Source of the DNA: Bacillus thuringiensis
Lineage (GTDB): Bacteria > Bacillota > Bacilli > Bacillales > Bacillaceae_G
NCBI RefSeq assembly: GCF_014932895.1
Contig: NZ_JACYOF010000005.1
Span: 248,001 to 312,000, forward strand
Direction of reading: 5' to 3'
DNA length: 64,000 nucleotides
The notes beneath the pieces are model-generated. The model was not told the DNA's origin and made no database searches. It saw only the letters and a list, made by a program, of their open reading frames with translations. This document shows positions 57,591 to 64,000 of this stretch, in pieces; position 1 is the stretch's first letter, and every line of letters starts with the position of its first letter. A program made the position numbers and the translations under genes.

Positions 57591-59591
57591 ATGTTGAGAA
57601 GTTTACGTTTAAAAATTGCGGTAGTATTTTCGGTGCTTATTTCTATGATGTTTGTCATATTAGGTACAGCTGTGTATCAGTTGCAAAAAGAGAAAGAAAC
57701 GCACTCCTTAGACCAGTATTCTCAAAATACGATGGATCTTGTGACAGAGCAGTTAACTGCATTTATGCAGCGAATGGAAGAAGATATGGGCCATTATGGA
57801 AGTCATGATGATATTCAAAACATGTTACAAGATGGAGTTACTCCAGAAGAAGAGAGCTTTATTTTAAAAGAATTTTCAAGATTTAAAAAGAATCATCCTG
57901 ATATTTTAGATGTATATATTGGGACGAAAGATAAAAAAACGTTAAGCGCAAATCTTGCTGACGGAGGAAAAGTACCTGAAGGATATGATCCAACAAGTCG
58001 TTCATGGTATAAAACATCAGAAGCAGATACAGAATCGATTATTTGGGGACAACCACAATATGAAATCGCGACAGGTAAGTTAAGTATTGGAGTTTCAAAA
58101 GCCATTGTCGGACAAGATGGCTCCGTATTAGGGGTTGTAGCAATGGATGTATCGCTAGGAACGATTCAAAAGCTACTCCATAATAATCGATATAATAATG
58201 GCGGAGAAATGTTTATTGTAAATGATAAAAATATTGCCATTGTATATCCAGAGAAAGTAGGAAAAGATGTTTCAAAAGAGCCACTTGTAAAAAGTTTGAA
58301 TAAAGATGAAACGAAATTTACGGTGACGACATTAGATGGAAAAGATGTAGTAGCCTATAGTCAAGTGTTTGATAAGATGAAATGGAAAATTGGGATTGTT
58401 TATCCGAAAGAGTCAATTGATAACTTACTCGTAGAAACAAGAAATACAGTTATAATGATGGCATGTATTAGCTTATTAGTTGGAATCGTAGCTTCATACT
58501 TGTTCTCAAGAAGATTAGCAAGACCGTTACAATTATTAACGAACCACGTTCAAAAAGTAGCAGAAGGCGATTTAACATTGCAAATGAAAGTGACAAGTAA
58601 AGATGAGGTCGGGGAGCTTACGAATCATTTTAATCATATGGTCGATCAAATGAATGAAATGGTAAGTAAAATTAAAAATAGTGTATCAACGGTGCAACAA
58701 TCAACGAATAACTTATATTATTTAACGAATGAAACGGTAGCAGCTAGTAGAGAAGTGTCAGGTGCAATGGATGATGTGAGCGAAGGAGCATCTACTCTTG
58801 CTAATAGTGTAGATGAAGTTTCAGCGCAGCTTGAGAATATGGCGCAGTCAGTGGAACAAATGAATAGCTCCGTTGGTGAAATAAAAGGAGTGGCTGGCAA
58901 AGCAGAAGAGGCATCTAAGCAAGGATTAAATACGATGCGGAATTTAGTTCGTACAAAAGGGGAATCATCTTTGATTGTTGTTCATACAGAGGAAGCATCC
59001 GGTAAGTTAGAGCAAAGAGTCGGATCGATTCAAAATGTTGTAGAGCTTATAAAAGGCATTTCAGATCAAACCAATTTACTTGCTTTAAATGCTTCGATTG
59101 AAGCGGCACGTGCAGGTGAGCAAGGTAAGGGCTTTGCTGTTGTTGCGGAAGAGGTTCGAAAATTAGCTGAACAATCGAAAGAGGCAACCGGAGAGATTGC
59201 ATTGATGATTGGTGATGTACAATTAGAGGTAACACGAGTTGTAGAAGTCGTAAGTAAATTGAAAGATATTGCTGATATACAAAATAAAGTTACGACAGAG
59301 GCGGAGACTGAATTCCGTACAATTATGTCAGTCGTAAATACAATTAGCGGTTCAGTTGAAAAAATTGTAGCGGAAGTGCGGAATATAGGGCACGAGCAAG
59401 AAGAGATTACAGAAGTTATGCAAACAATCGCTGGTACGAGTCAAGAAAGTGCGGCTGTTTCTGAAGAGGTAAACGCAGCGGCAGAGTCACAAGTTAATCA
59501 TTTAGAAAAAGTAGCTCATACGATGGAAAGCTTGACAGGGCATATGAGAGACTTAGAAAGATTAGTTGAGCAGTTTAAAGTGGAGGAATAA
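57591..59591 (+). CDS. Methyl-accepting chemotaxis protein with dCache sensor
   Basis: A 666-residue chemoreceptor. TM1 about 8-29, an extracytoplasmic double-Cache domain about 35-275 (with [21 protein letters not shown] and [18 protein letters not shown]), TM2 about 280-302, HAMP about 303-356, and a signalling domain with tip [21 protein letters not shown]. dCache domains bind amino acids or related small ligands directly. ATG at 57591 is very close to GGGGGAAG; a TTG at 57594 has more normal spacing. A promoter TTGATT-17-TATAGC lies near 57517-57545. Different architecture from the 4HB pair at 32571/34604. Confidence 0.95.
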   Translation: MLRSLRLKIAVVFSVLISMMFVILGTAVYQLQKEKETHSLDQYSQNTMDLVTEQLTAFMQRMEEDMGHYGSHDDIQNMLQDGVTPEEESFILKEFSRFKKNHPDILDVYIGTKDKKTLSANLADGGKVPEGYDPTSRSWYKTSEADTESIIWGQPQYEIATGKLSIGVSKAIVGQDGSVLGVVAMDVSLGTIQKLLHNNRYNNGGEMFIVNDKNIAIVYPEKVGKDVSKEPLVKSLNKDETKFTVTTLDGKDVVAYSQVFDKMKWKIGIVYPKESIDNLLVETRNTVIMMACISLLVGIVASYLFSRRLARPLQLLTNHVQKVAEGDLTLQMKVTSKDEVGELTNHFNHMVDQMNEMVSKIKNSVSTVQQSTNNLYYLTNETVAASREVSGAMDDVSEGASTLANSVDEVSAQLENMAQSVEQMNSSVGEIKGVAGKAEEASKQGLNTMRNLVRTKGESSLIVVHTEEASGKLEQRVGSIQNVVELIKGISDQTNLLALNASIEAARAGEQGKGFAVVAEEVRKLAEQSKEATGEIALMIGDVQLEVTRVVEVVSKLKDIADIQNKVTTEAETEFRTIMSVVNTISGSVEKIVAEVRNIGHEQEEITEVMQTIAGTSQESAAVSEEVNAAAESQVNHLEKVAHTMESLTGHMRDLERLVEQFKVEE

Positions 59592-59668
59592 CAAATTAGT
59601 AAAATGATGAGGATTTCGGTAAAATAGACAATGGATATATAAGAAGCAATTATAGGAGGAAGACTACG

Positions 59669-59971
59669 ATGGCAATTGTTGATGTATCGATTATTCCAGT
59701 AGGAACAGGTAATCCAAGTGTTAGTGAATATGTAGCAGAAGTACAAAAGGTGCTAGAGAAAAATGCAGATCGCGTGAAGTATCAATTAACACCGATGAAT
59801 ACAGTTATTGAAGGAGATCTTCCTGTCATTCTAGAAGTAATTCAACAAATGCACGAAGTTCCATATACGAAAGGTGCACAGCGTGTTGCGACAACAATTC
59901 GTATCGATGATCGTCGTGATAAAGTAAGCACAATGGAGAAGAAATTAAACTCTGTTCGATCAAAATTATAA
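59669..59971 (+). CDS. MTH1187/YqgV family thiamine-binding protein
   Basis: A 100-residue ferredoxin-fold protein: MAIVDVSIIPVGTGNPSVSEYVAEV, QLTPMNTVIEGDL, then the helix and RVATTIRIDDRRDK. The family (formerly DUF77) contains small proteins that bind thiamine-like ligands; YqgV is the B. subtilis member. ATG is behind AGGAGGAAGACTACG. Function in the cell is not established. Separate unit with terminator. Confidence 0.9.
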   Translation: MAIVDVSIIPVGTGNPSVSEYVAEVQKVLEKNADRVKYQLTPMNTVIEGDLPVILEVIQQMHEVPYTKGAQRVATTIRIDDRRDKVSTMEKKLNSVRSKL

Positions 59972-60002
59972 GAAAAAGCAGCGACCTTCGCTGCTTTTTT
60001 TA
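59971..60002 (+). terminator. Terminator of the YqgV-like gene
   Basis: AAAAGCAGCGA / TCGCTGCTTTT, three-base loop, T7. Confidence 0.94.
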
Positions 60003-60028
60003 TAGTGTTACATATAGGAGGAAATGAG

Positions 60029-60274
60029 ATGAGTGAGAAGTTTAATGAACAATTTGATGGGCTTTTAGAAAAGTATACAGAGCTATTGTTAGGAGAAAGT
60101 AATGAAGAACGAAAAGAGCAGGTGCAAAAATGGGCACTTTATTCTTACATCGCTAAGACGATGCCAGCTTTAGTGAAGCATTGGAATGAGACGTATCCAG
60201 ACGCGAAAGAAGAGATGGTACAGTTAATTACGAATATTAAAAAGTTAAATGATGAGAAGCGAAAAGAGAAGTGA
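60029..60274 (+). CDS. yusU: YusU-like small protein (DUF2573)
   Basis: An 81-residue hydrophilic, helical protein: FNEQFDGLLEKYTELLLGES, then ERKEQVQKWALYSYIAKTMPALVKHWNETYP. It fits the DUF2573/YusU family, unknown function. In B. subtilis the yusU region also adjoins fadM (yusM) and fadN (yusL), so gene order is conserved. ATG at 60029 is eight bases after AGGAGG; the in-frame GTG at 60005 has no site. Confidence 0.8.
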   Translation: MSEKFNEQFDGLLEKYTELLLGESNEERKEQVQKWALYSYIAKTMPALVKHWNETYPDAKEEMVQLITNIKKLNDEKRKEK

Positions 60275-60275
60275 G

Positions 60276-60308
60276 AAAACTTGAGGTAATGTTACCTCAA
60301 GTTTTCTT
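60276..60308 (+). terminator. Terminator of yusU
   Basis: AAAACTTGAGGTAA / TTACCTCAAGTTTT, minimal loop. Confidence 0.93.
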
Positions 60309-60351
60309 TATTAATATCCTTATATAACTTACATGGAATATAAAGGGTTTT

Positions 60352-60389
60352 ATGAGCATGTCGAATATTTTCGACATGCTCATTTTTTC
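60352..60389 (+). terminator. Second hairpin with T-run between yusU and fadM
   Basis: ATGAGCATGTCGAA / TTCGACATGCTCAT with a short TATT-type loop followed by T6. It lies 45 bp after the yusU terminator and ends no known gene; it could be the 3-prime end of a small RNA or an attenuator. Confidence 0.6.
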
Positions 60390-60583
60390 CTAGTAAACTC
60401 GTTTTTCCTAAATGTCGAAAAATATTTCCGTCATATTAAAAAGCGAGAATATAGGCTTTTAAATGTTTTTATAGTATTTTATAAATTATCTAAATAATTA
60501 TTTGTATCAAATAATTTTAAAGAATGCTATAATTTTGAAGAGGGGTAAAAAACAGATAAAGTACAGTCATAGGGGTGAATTAC

Positions 60584-61501
60584 ATGGAACAATTAATGCG
60601 AAATTCGTTTCTTTTCTTGTCAAAAAATAAAGCGCTAACAAAACTGGCTAAAAAGTACGGTTTGCGCTTTGGTGCAGGTCGCTTTGTCGCAGGGGAGACG
60701 ATTGAATTAGCGACAGCTGCCATTCAACAATTAAACAAGCAAGGTCTTTGTGTAACAATCGATTATTTAGGTGAATTCGTTGATAATGAAGCCGAAGCAA
60801 ATGAAATGGCTAACCAATCGATTGAAGCGATTCGTGCAATTGGAAGAGAAGGTCTTGATTCGCAGCTTTCTTTAAAAATGACTTCTATGGGATTAGATAT
60901 CTCTGATGAGATTGTAATGAATAATATGCGCCGCATTTTAGAAGCTGCAAAAGAAAATGGTGTGTTTGTTACAATTGATATGGAAGACTATACGCGTTGT
61001 GGAAAAACAATTGATATCTTTAAACAATTGAAATCTGAATACGATAATATCGGTACTGTTATTCAAGCGTACTTATATCGTACAGAAAAAGATATTGAAG
61101 ATTTAAATGCTTATAATCCGAATTTACGTCTTGTAAAAGGGGCTTATAAAGAACCTGAAGAAGTAGCGTTCCCGGACAAGAAAGATGTAGATGACAATTA
61201 TAAAAAAATTATTAAAATGCACTTATTAAATGGAAATTACACTGCAATTGCTTCACATGACGAAGCGATTATTGAATATACAAAAAAACTTGCCGAAGAG
61301 CACAATATTTCAAGGGATCAATTTGAATTCCAAATGTTATTTGGTATTCGTACAGAGCGTCAACTTGAGCTAGTAAAAGAAGGGTATAAAATGCGTGTTT
61401 ACGTGCCTTATGGAAACGACTGGTATGGTTATTTCATGCGCCGTCTAGCAGAGCGCCCAGCAAACGTTGCATTCGTTTTAAAAGGTATGATCAAAAAATA
61501 A
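60584..61501 (+). CDS. fadM: Proline dehydrogenase FadM (YusM-like)
   Basis: A 305-residue FAD-dependent TIM-barrel proline dehydrogenase that oxidises proline to pyrroline-5-carboxylate and feeds electrons to quinone. Seen: KYGLRFGAGRFVAGETI, VTIDMEDYTRCGKT, QAYLYRTEKDI, LRLVKGAYKEPEEVAFPDK, and the C-terminal YVPYGNDWYGYFMRRLAERPANV (R-R-L-x-E-R motif contacting proline carboxylate). ATG at 60584 follows AGGGGTGA; the GTG at 60575 overlaps it. Followed by a bidirectional terminator. Neighbourhood shared with B. subtilis fadM-fadN. Confidence 0.95.
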   Translation: MEQLMRNSFLFLSKNKALTKLAKKYGLRFGAGRFVAGETIELATAAIQQLNKQGLCVTIDYLGEFVDNEAEANEMANQSIEAIRAIGREGLDSQLSLKMTSMGLDISDEIVMNNMRRILEAAKENGVFVTIDMEDYTRCGKTIDIFKQLKSEYDNIGTVIQAYLYRTEKDIEDLNAYNPNLRLVKGAYKEPEEVAFPDKKDVDDNYKKIIKMHLLNGNYTAIASHDEAIIEYTKKLAEEHNISRDQFEFQMLFGIRTERQLELVKEGYKMRVYVPYGNDWYGYFMRRLAERPANVAFVLKGMIKK

Positions 61502-61531
61502 CCAAGGAGAAAATTCTCCTTGGTTATTTTA
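61496..61531. terminator. Bidirectional terminator fadM / D,D-carboxypeptidase homologue
   Basis: AATAACCAAGGAG / CTCCTTGGTTATT with a short loop. Confidence 0.93.
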
Positions 61532-62363
61532 ATTGTTGAAATGCGTAATGTGCCATTTTCTTCGTATCAGGATATAACTGCGTACGAGTAGAAGATAATA
61601 CGACGTTAATGACACGTTTACCGTCTTTTTCATCAACAGTTACAACTGTATATTTTCCGAGTGCAGATAAACCGCTTTTACTTCCAATCGCATATGGATC
61701 GTCATAGAGTTCTTCTCGTCCATAGTTTGCAATTTTGGGAGAGCGCTCTGAAGTATGTAGTGTTGTGTGTATTGAATTCATATATTCTAAAACAATTGGA
61801 TACTTCAAGGCTTCTTTCGTAATAATGGCAATGTCATAAGGTGATACTTTATTTCCGAGTGCATCAGCACCGCTTGCGTTTTTGAAAGTTGCATGTTTTG
61901 TACCAAGTTCCTTCGCTCTAGCATTCATCATTTTAACAAACGCTTCTTTTGATCCTGCAATATGTTCTGCAATTGATTCAGCGATGGGATCTGCACTAAT
62001 GATCAGCATGAGCTTTAATGCCTCATCACGTTTTAATTTTTCGCCAGCACGAAGCTTAATTTTCTTACTTTGACTTTCTGTTTTAATCGCGTTTTCTGTA
62101 ACTGTAATTTCTTCATTTTCTTTTACATTCTCCAGTAAGAGAAGGGTCGTCATCATTTTGGCTATACTAGCCGGATAAGAGCGTTCATCTTCACGTTTTC
62201 CATACAAAATTTCCCCTGTGTCTGCATCGATTGTAATCCCATATTGACCAGTAATATCAGGTTGATCTGCTCTTACAACTTGTTGCCTATGTGCATAGGA
62301 GAAGAAAATCATCCCTGTAAATAGTGTGGCAATCATTACAATCATAATTATTGTTCGTTTCAT
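61524..62363 (-). CDS. Penicillin-binding S11-type D-alanyl-D-alanine carboxypeptidase homologue
   Basis: A 279-residue exported protein: membrane/signal segment 5-23, then an S11 peptidase domain. SxxK is Ser66-Ile-Ala-Lys69 and KTG is Lys229-Ser-Gly231. The second motif, normally SxN, reads Ser123-Ala-Asp125, an Asn-to-Asp change. The C-terminal beta domain of DacA/DacF types is missing. If active, it would trim the terminal D-Ala of peptidoglycan stem peptides. ATG at 62363 follows GAGGGAACGACG and begins the signal sequence; the longer frame back to 62528 overlaps yuzL antisense to nothing useful and is not used. Confidence 0.85.
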   Translation of the reverse strand: MKRTIIMIVMIATLFTGMIFFSYAHRQQVVRADQPDITGQYGITIDADTGEILYGKREDERSYPASIAKMMTTLLLLENVKENEEITVTENAIKTESQSKKIKLRAGEKLKRDEALKLMLIISADPIAESIAEHIAGSKEAFVKMMNARAKELGTKHATFKNASGADALGNKVSPYDIAIITKEALKYPIVLEYMNSIHTTLHTSERSPKIANYGREELYDDPYAIGSKSGLSALGKYTVVTVDEKDGKRVINVVLSSTRTQLYPDTKKMAHYAFQQLK

Positions 62364-62404
62364 CGTCGTTCCCTCTTTTGTTTTCCATATGTACAAATAA
62401 ATTG

Positions 62405-62455
62405 GGCAGAAAAAGCAGCCATTAATCATTATGCCACGTTCTCTGCCCAAAAATA
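62405..62455 (-). terminator. Terminator of yuzL
   Basis: Minus strand TTGGGCAGA...TCTGCCCAA with a long imperfect stem and ATTTATTTG tail. Confidence 0.75.
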
Positions 62456-62460
62456 TAGCG

Positions 62461-62607
62461 TTATTTTTCGCCCATATTATGCTTTTTATATTGTTGGTTA
62501 TTACCTTGACGCCCTTTTTCAACGCCACGATCAGTTGGACCAGCGTTTCCTGTTACGCTTGCTGCACTAATTCCAGCTTTTGAAGGGTTCTTCTTAAGTT
62601 TTGCCAT
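62461..62607 (-). CDS. yuzL: YuzL-like small basic protein
   Basis: A 48-residue protein: MAKLKKNPSKAGISAASVTG followed by NAGPTDRGVEKGRQGNNQQY and a KKHNMGEK tail. Small, basic, Gly/Asn/Gln-rich and unstructured, resembling the YuzL family and, in composition, minor small acid-soluble spore proteins. ATG is behind GGAGGAATATAT. It lies between fadM and fadN on the opposite strand. Function unknown; sporulation expression is plausible but no sigma-G or sigma-F promoter was identified. Confidence 0.8.
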   Translation of the reverse strand: MAKLKKNPSKAGISAASVTGNAGPTDRGVEKGRQGNNQQYKKHNMGEK

Positions 62608-62806
62608 ATATATTCCTCCAGTTTCGTCAGATTATAAAAAGGAAAAGCGTATTTGAGTAACGAAAATACACATACATAGCATAGCCAAATAAAAGAAAAG
62701 TATTTATTTCAGAAAATTTTATCAATAAATATATTGCGAAAATTCAAACGTTGTCATATATTTATTAGTAGAGGCTCACTCATTGATTGCGACTTATGTC
62801 GAAAAA

Positions 62807-62826
62807 TTGAATGAGCATTCATTCAA
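62807..62826 (+). promoter_or_regulatory. FadR-type operator upstream of fadN
   Basis: TTGAATGA-GCAT-TCATTCAA is a perfect 8+4+8 palindrome of the TGAATGA...TCATTCA type bound by Bacillus FadR, the fatty-acid-degradation repressor. It lies downstream of a promoter TTGCGA-17-TATATT (near 62742-62771) and 18 bp before the fadN start. A weak CodY-like motif (ATTTCAGAAAATT) is at about 62706-62718. Confidence 0.85.
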
Positions 62827-62844
62827 GAATAGGGGGAGAATTGG

Positions 62845-64000
62845 ATGTTCCAAATTAAAAAGGCTGCTGTTCTAGGTTCAGGCGTAATGGGGTCAGGAAT
62901 TGCGGCACACTTAGCTAATATTGGTATTCCGACATTATTGCTTGATATTGTACCACCGGCGCTTACGAAAGAAGAAGAAGCGAAGGGACTTACATTAGAA
63001 CATAAAAGTGTGAGAAATCGTTTTAGTAACACTGCACTACAAAAACTAGTAAAGCAAAAACCAGCTCCTCTGACAGTGAAAGGTAATCTAGCGCTGATTG
63101 AAGCAGGTAACTTAGAAGATGATCTTGAGCGTCTTGCTGATGTGGATTGGATTATTGAAGTAGTAGTTGAAAACTTAGATATAAAGAAAAAACTATTTGA
63201 AAAAGTAGATGCTGTTCGTAAACCAGGCTCAATTGTGAGCTCAAATACATCAGGCATTTCCGTTGAAAAAATGGTAGAAGGTCGTTCAGACGACTTCCAG
63301 AAACACTTCTTAGGCACACACTTTTTTAACCCACCACGATATTTAAAACTTCTAGAGGTAATACCGACGAAAGAAACTGATCCACAAGTATTAAGCTTCA
63401 TGAAATTATTTGGAGAGGACGTTCTTGGAAAAGGCGTTGTTATCGCAAAAGACACACCAAACTTTATCGGAAACCGCATCGGTACGTACGGCTTGCTTGT
63501 AACGCTTCAAGAAATGATTAAGCGTGGCTATAGCGTTGGAGAAGTTGACTCTGTAACAGGCCCATTAATTGGTCGTCCGAAGAGCGCAACGTTCCGTACA
63601 TTAGATGTTGTTGGTTTAGATACATTTGTTCACGTTGCAAATAACGTATATGAAAATGTACAAGAAGAAGAGCGCGATGTATTTAAAGTACCAGCTTTCA
63701 TGCATGACATGCTCGATAAAAAGTGGCTTGGAAGTAAAACTGGCCAAGGCTTCTTCTTAAAACAAGGAAAAGAAATTTTGGAACTAAATCCTGAAACGAT
63801 GGAATACGAAGCGCGTAAAAAATTAAAAGCTGCATCCGTAGAGTTAAGTAAGCAAGAAAAAGGATTAGCGAATAAATTGAAAGCGCTTGTATATGCGAAA
63901 GATCGCGCAGGAGAGTTGTTATGGAATATTATCACACCAACTCTTTTATACTCTGCAAAACTGCATAAAGAAATTGCTGACGATATTGTTGCAATTGACC
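62845..64000 (+). CDS. fadN: 3-hydroxyacyl-CoA dehydrogenase/enoyl-CoA hydratase FadN, partial
   Basis: The first 385 codons of a larger protein, cut by the right edge. The N-terminal NAD-binding loop is GSGVMGSGIAAHLA (11-24), followed by VDWIIEVVVENLDIKKKLFEKVD, SSNTSGISVEKM, GTHFFNPPRYLKLLEVIP and GDV-like DTPNFIGNRIGTYG, all typical of L-3-hydroxyacyl-CoA dehydrogenases; the enoyl-CoA hydratase part should follow beyond the window (family length about 790). It oxidises fatty acids in the beta-oxidation cycle. ATG behind AGGGGGAGAATTGG. Controlled by the FadR palindrome just upstream; fadA and fadE probably follow. Confidence 0.95.
   Translation, partial: MFQIKKAAVLGSGVMGSGIAAHLANIGIPTLLLDIVPPALTKEEEAKGLTLEHKSVRNRFSNTALQKLVKQKPAPLTVKGNLALIEAGNLEDDLERLADVDWIIEVVVENLDIKKKLFEKVDAVRKPGSIVSSNTSGISVEKMVEGRSDDFQKHFLGTHFFNPPRYLKLLEVIPTKETDPQVLSFMKLFGEDVLGKGVVIAKDTPNFIGNRIGTYGLLVTLQEMIKRGYSVGEVDSVTGPLIGRPKSATFRTLDVVGLDTFVHVANNVYENVQEEERDVFKVPAFMHDMLDKKWLGSKTGQGFFLKQGKEILELNPETMEYEARKKLKAASVELSKQEKGLANKLKALVYAKDRAGELLWNIITPTLLYSAKLHKEIADDIVAID

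Noticed and set aside
62364-62528. N-terminal extension of the carboxypeptidase homologue
   Set aside because: It runs antisense-free through the yuzL terminator, lacks a ribosome binding site, and would bury the signal sequence at residue 56.
1-64000. CRISPR array, prophage, insertion sequence, tRNA or rRNA genes
   Set aside because: No spaced identical repeats, transposase or phage proteins, CCA-ended cloverleaf sequences or rRNA segments were recognised by reading both strands; the only mobile-type elements are bcr1-like repeats.

Overview
The window looks like a chromosomal segment of a Bacillus cereus group bacterium (B. cereus, thuringiensis or anthracis type). Evidence: low G+C, strong AGGAGG-type ribosome binding sites, many TTG and GTG starts, U-rich hairpin terminators after most genes, and nine more or less complete copies (plus one fragment) of a repeat I recognise as bcr1, which is confined to this group and carries TTTAT/ATAAA at its ends. 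No rRNA, tRNA, insertion sequence, prophage or CRISPR array was seen. The segment is mainly ordinary housekeeping and stress chromosome, with a rich layer of regulatory DNA.

Layout. 0-6 kb: a broken NERD-domain gene, psiE, a polyamine acetyltransferase behind a MerR-type 19-bp-spacer promoter, small group-specific genes, a fluoride riboswitch with a crcB1-crcB2 exporter pair, an exonuclease/phosphatase-like exported protein and a chemoreceptor remnant. 6-12 kb: a SET-domain protein, murB, T-box-controlled tyrS, and a yjlC-ndh respiratory operon. 12-22 kb: an HxlR regulator divergent from an MFS transporter/aldo-keto reductase operon with a duplicated operator region, a thioester-domain secreted protein, an AGCS transporter with a perfect GlnR/TnrA box, two nupC nucleoside transporters with GntR-like and cre sites, ferritin, a MazG-like enzyme and a LOG protein.

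22-32 kb: Dps behind a perfect PerR box, a second AGCS transporter, a KhtT-KhtU potassium/proton antiporter, DedA, a small zincin, a MarR-pirin operon with a clear operator, and a secreted M4 protease. 32-40 kb: an iron-sulfur assembly factor, two tandem chemoreceptors, an orphan Fur box with a promoter pointing into a gene-free stretch (candidate small RNA), a methyltransferase, and a T-box-controlled second methionyl-tRNA synthetase. 40-51 kb: an EamA transporter flanked by two direct bcr1 copies, a two-component system, an L,D-transpeptidase operon with three 11-bp operator repeats, a DedA protein, and a membrane-protein/XRE/DUF3169/M50-protease module built around a perfect 21-bp inverted repeat with back-to-back promoters.

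51-64 kb: YidC2, a secreted protein of five 49-residue repeats, a threonine-type T-box with an APC permease, an MFS pump behind a 20-bp dyad, a TrmB-like regulator, a Cache chemoreceptor, YqgV and YusU homologues, and the fadM-yuzL-fadN neighbourhood with a FadR palindrome; fadN runs off the right edge.

Themes: metal and oxidative stress (PerR-dps, ferritin, Fur), nutrient-controlled transport (GlnR/TnrA, CcpA, T-boxes), envelope maintenance (L,D-transpeptidase, D,D-carboxypeptidase homologue, DedA, YidC2) and fatty-acid/proline catabolism. The best candidates for something undescribed are the XRE/DUF3169/M50 module (46.1-48.3 kb), the Fur-box transcription unit (36.5-36.74 kb), the tandem-repeat secreted protein (51.9-53.0 kb), and a second dispersed repeat family built on GTCGGTAAATCGATAT-like cores. 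All functions are read from sequence patterns by eye; no database search was run.
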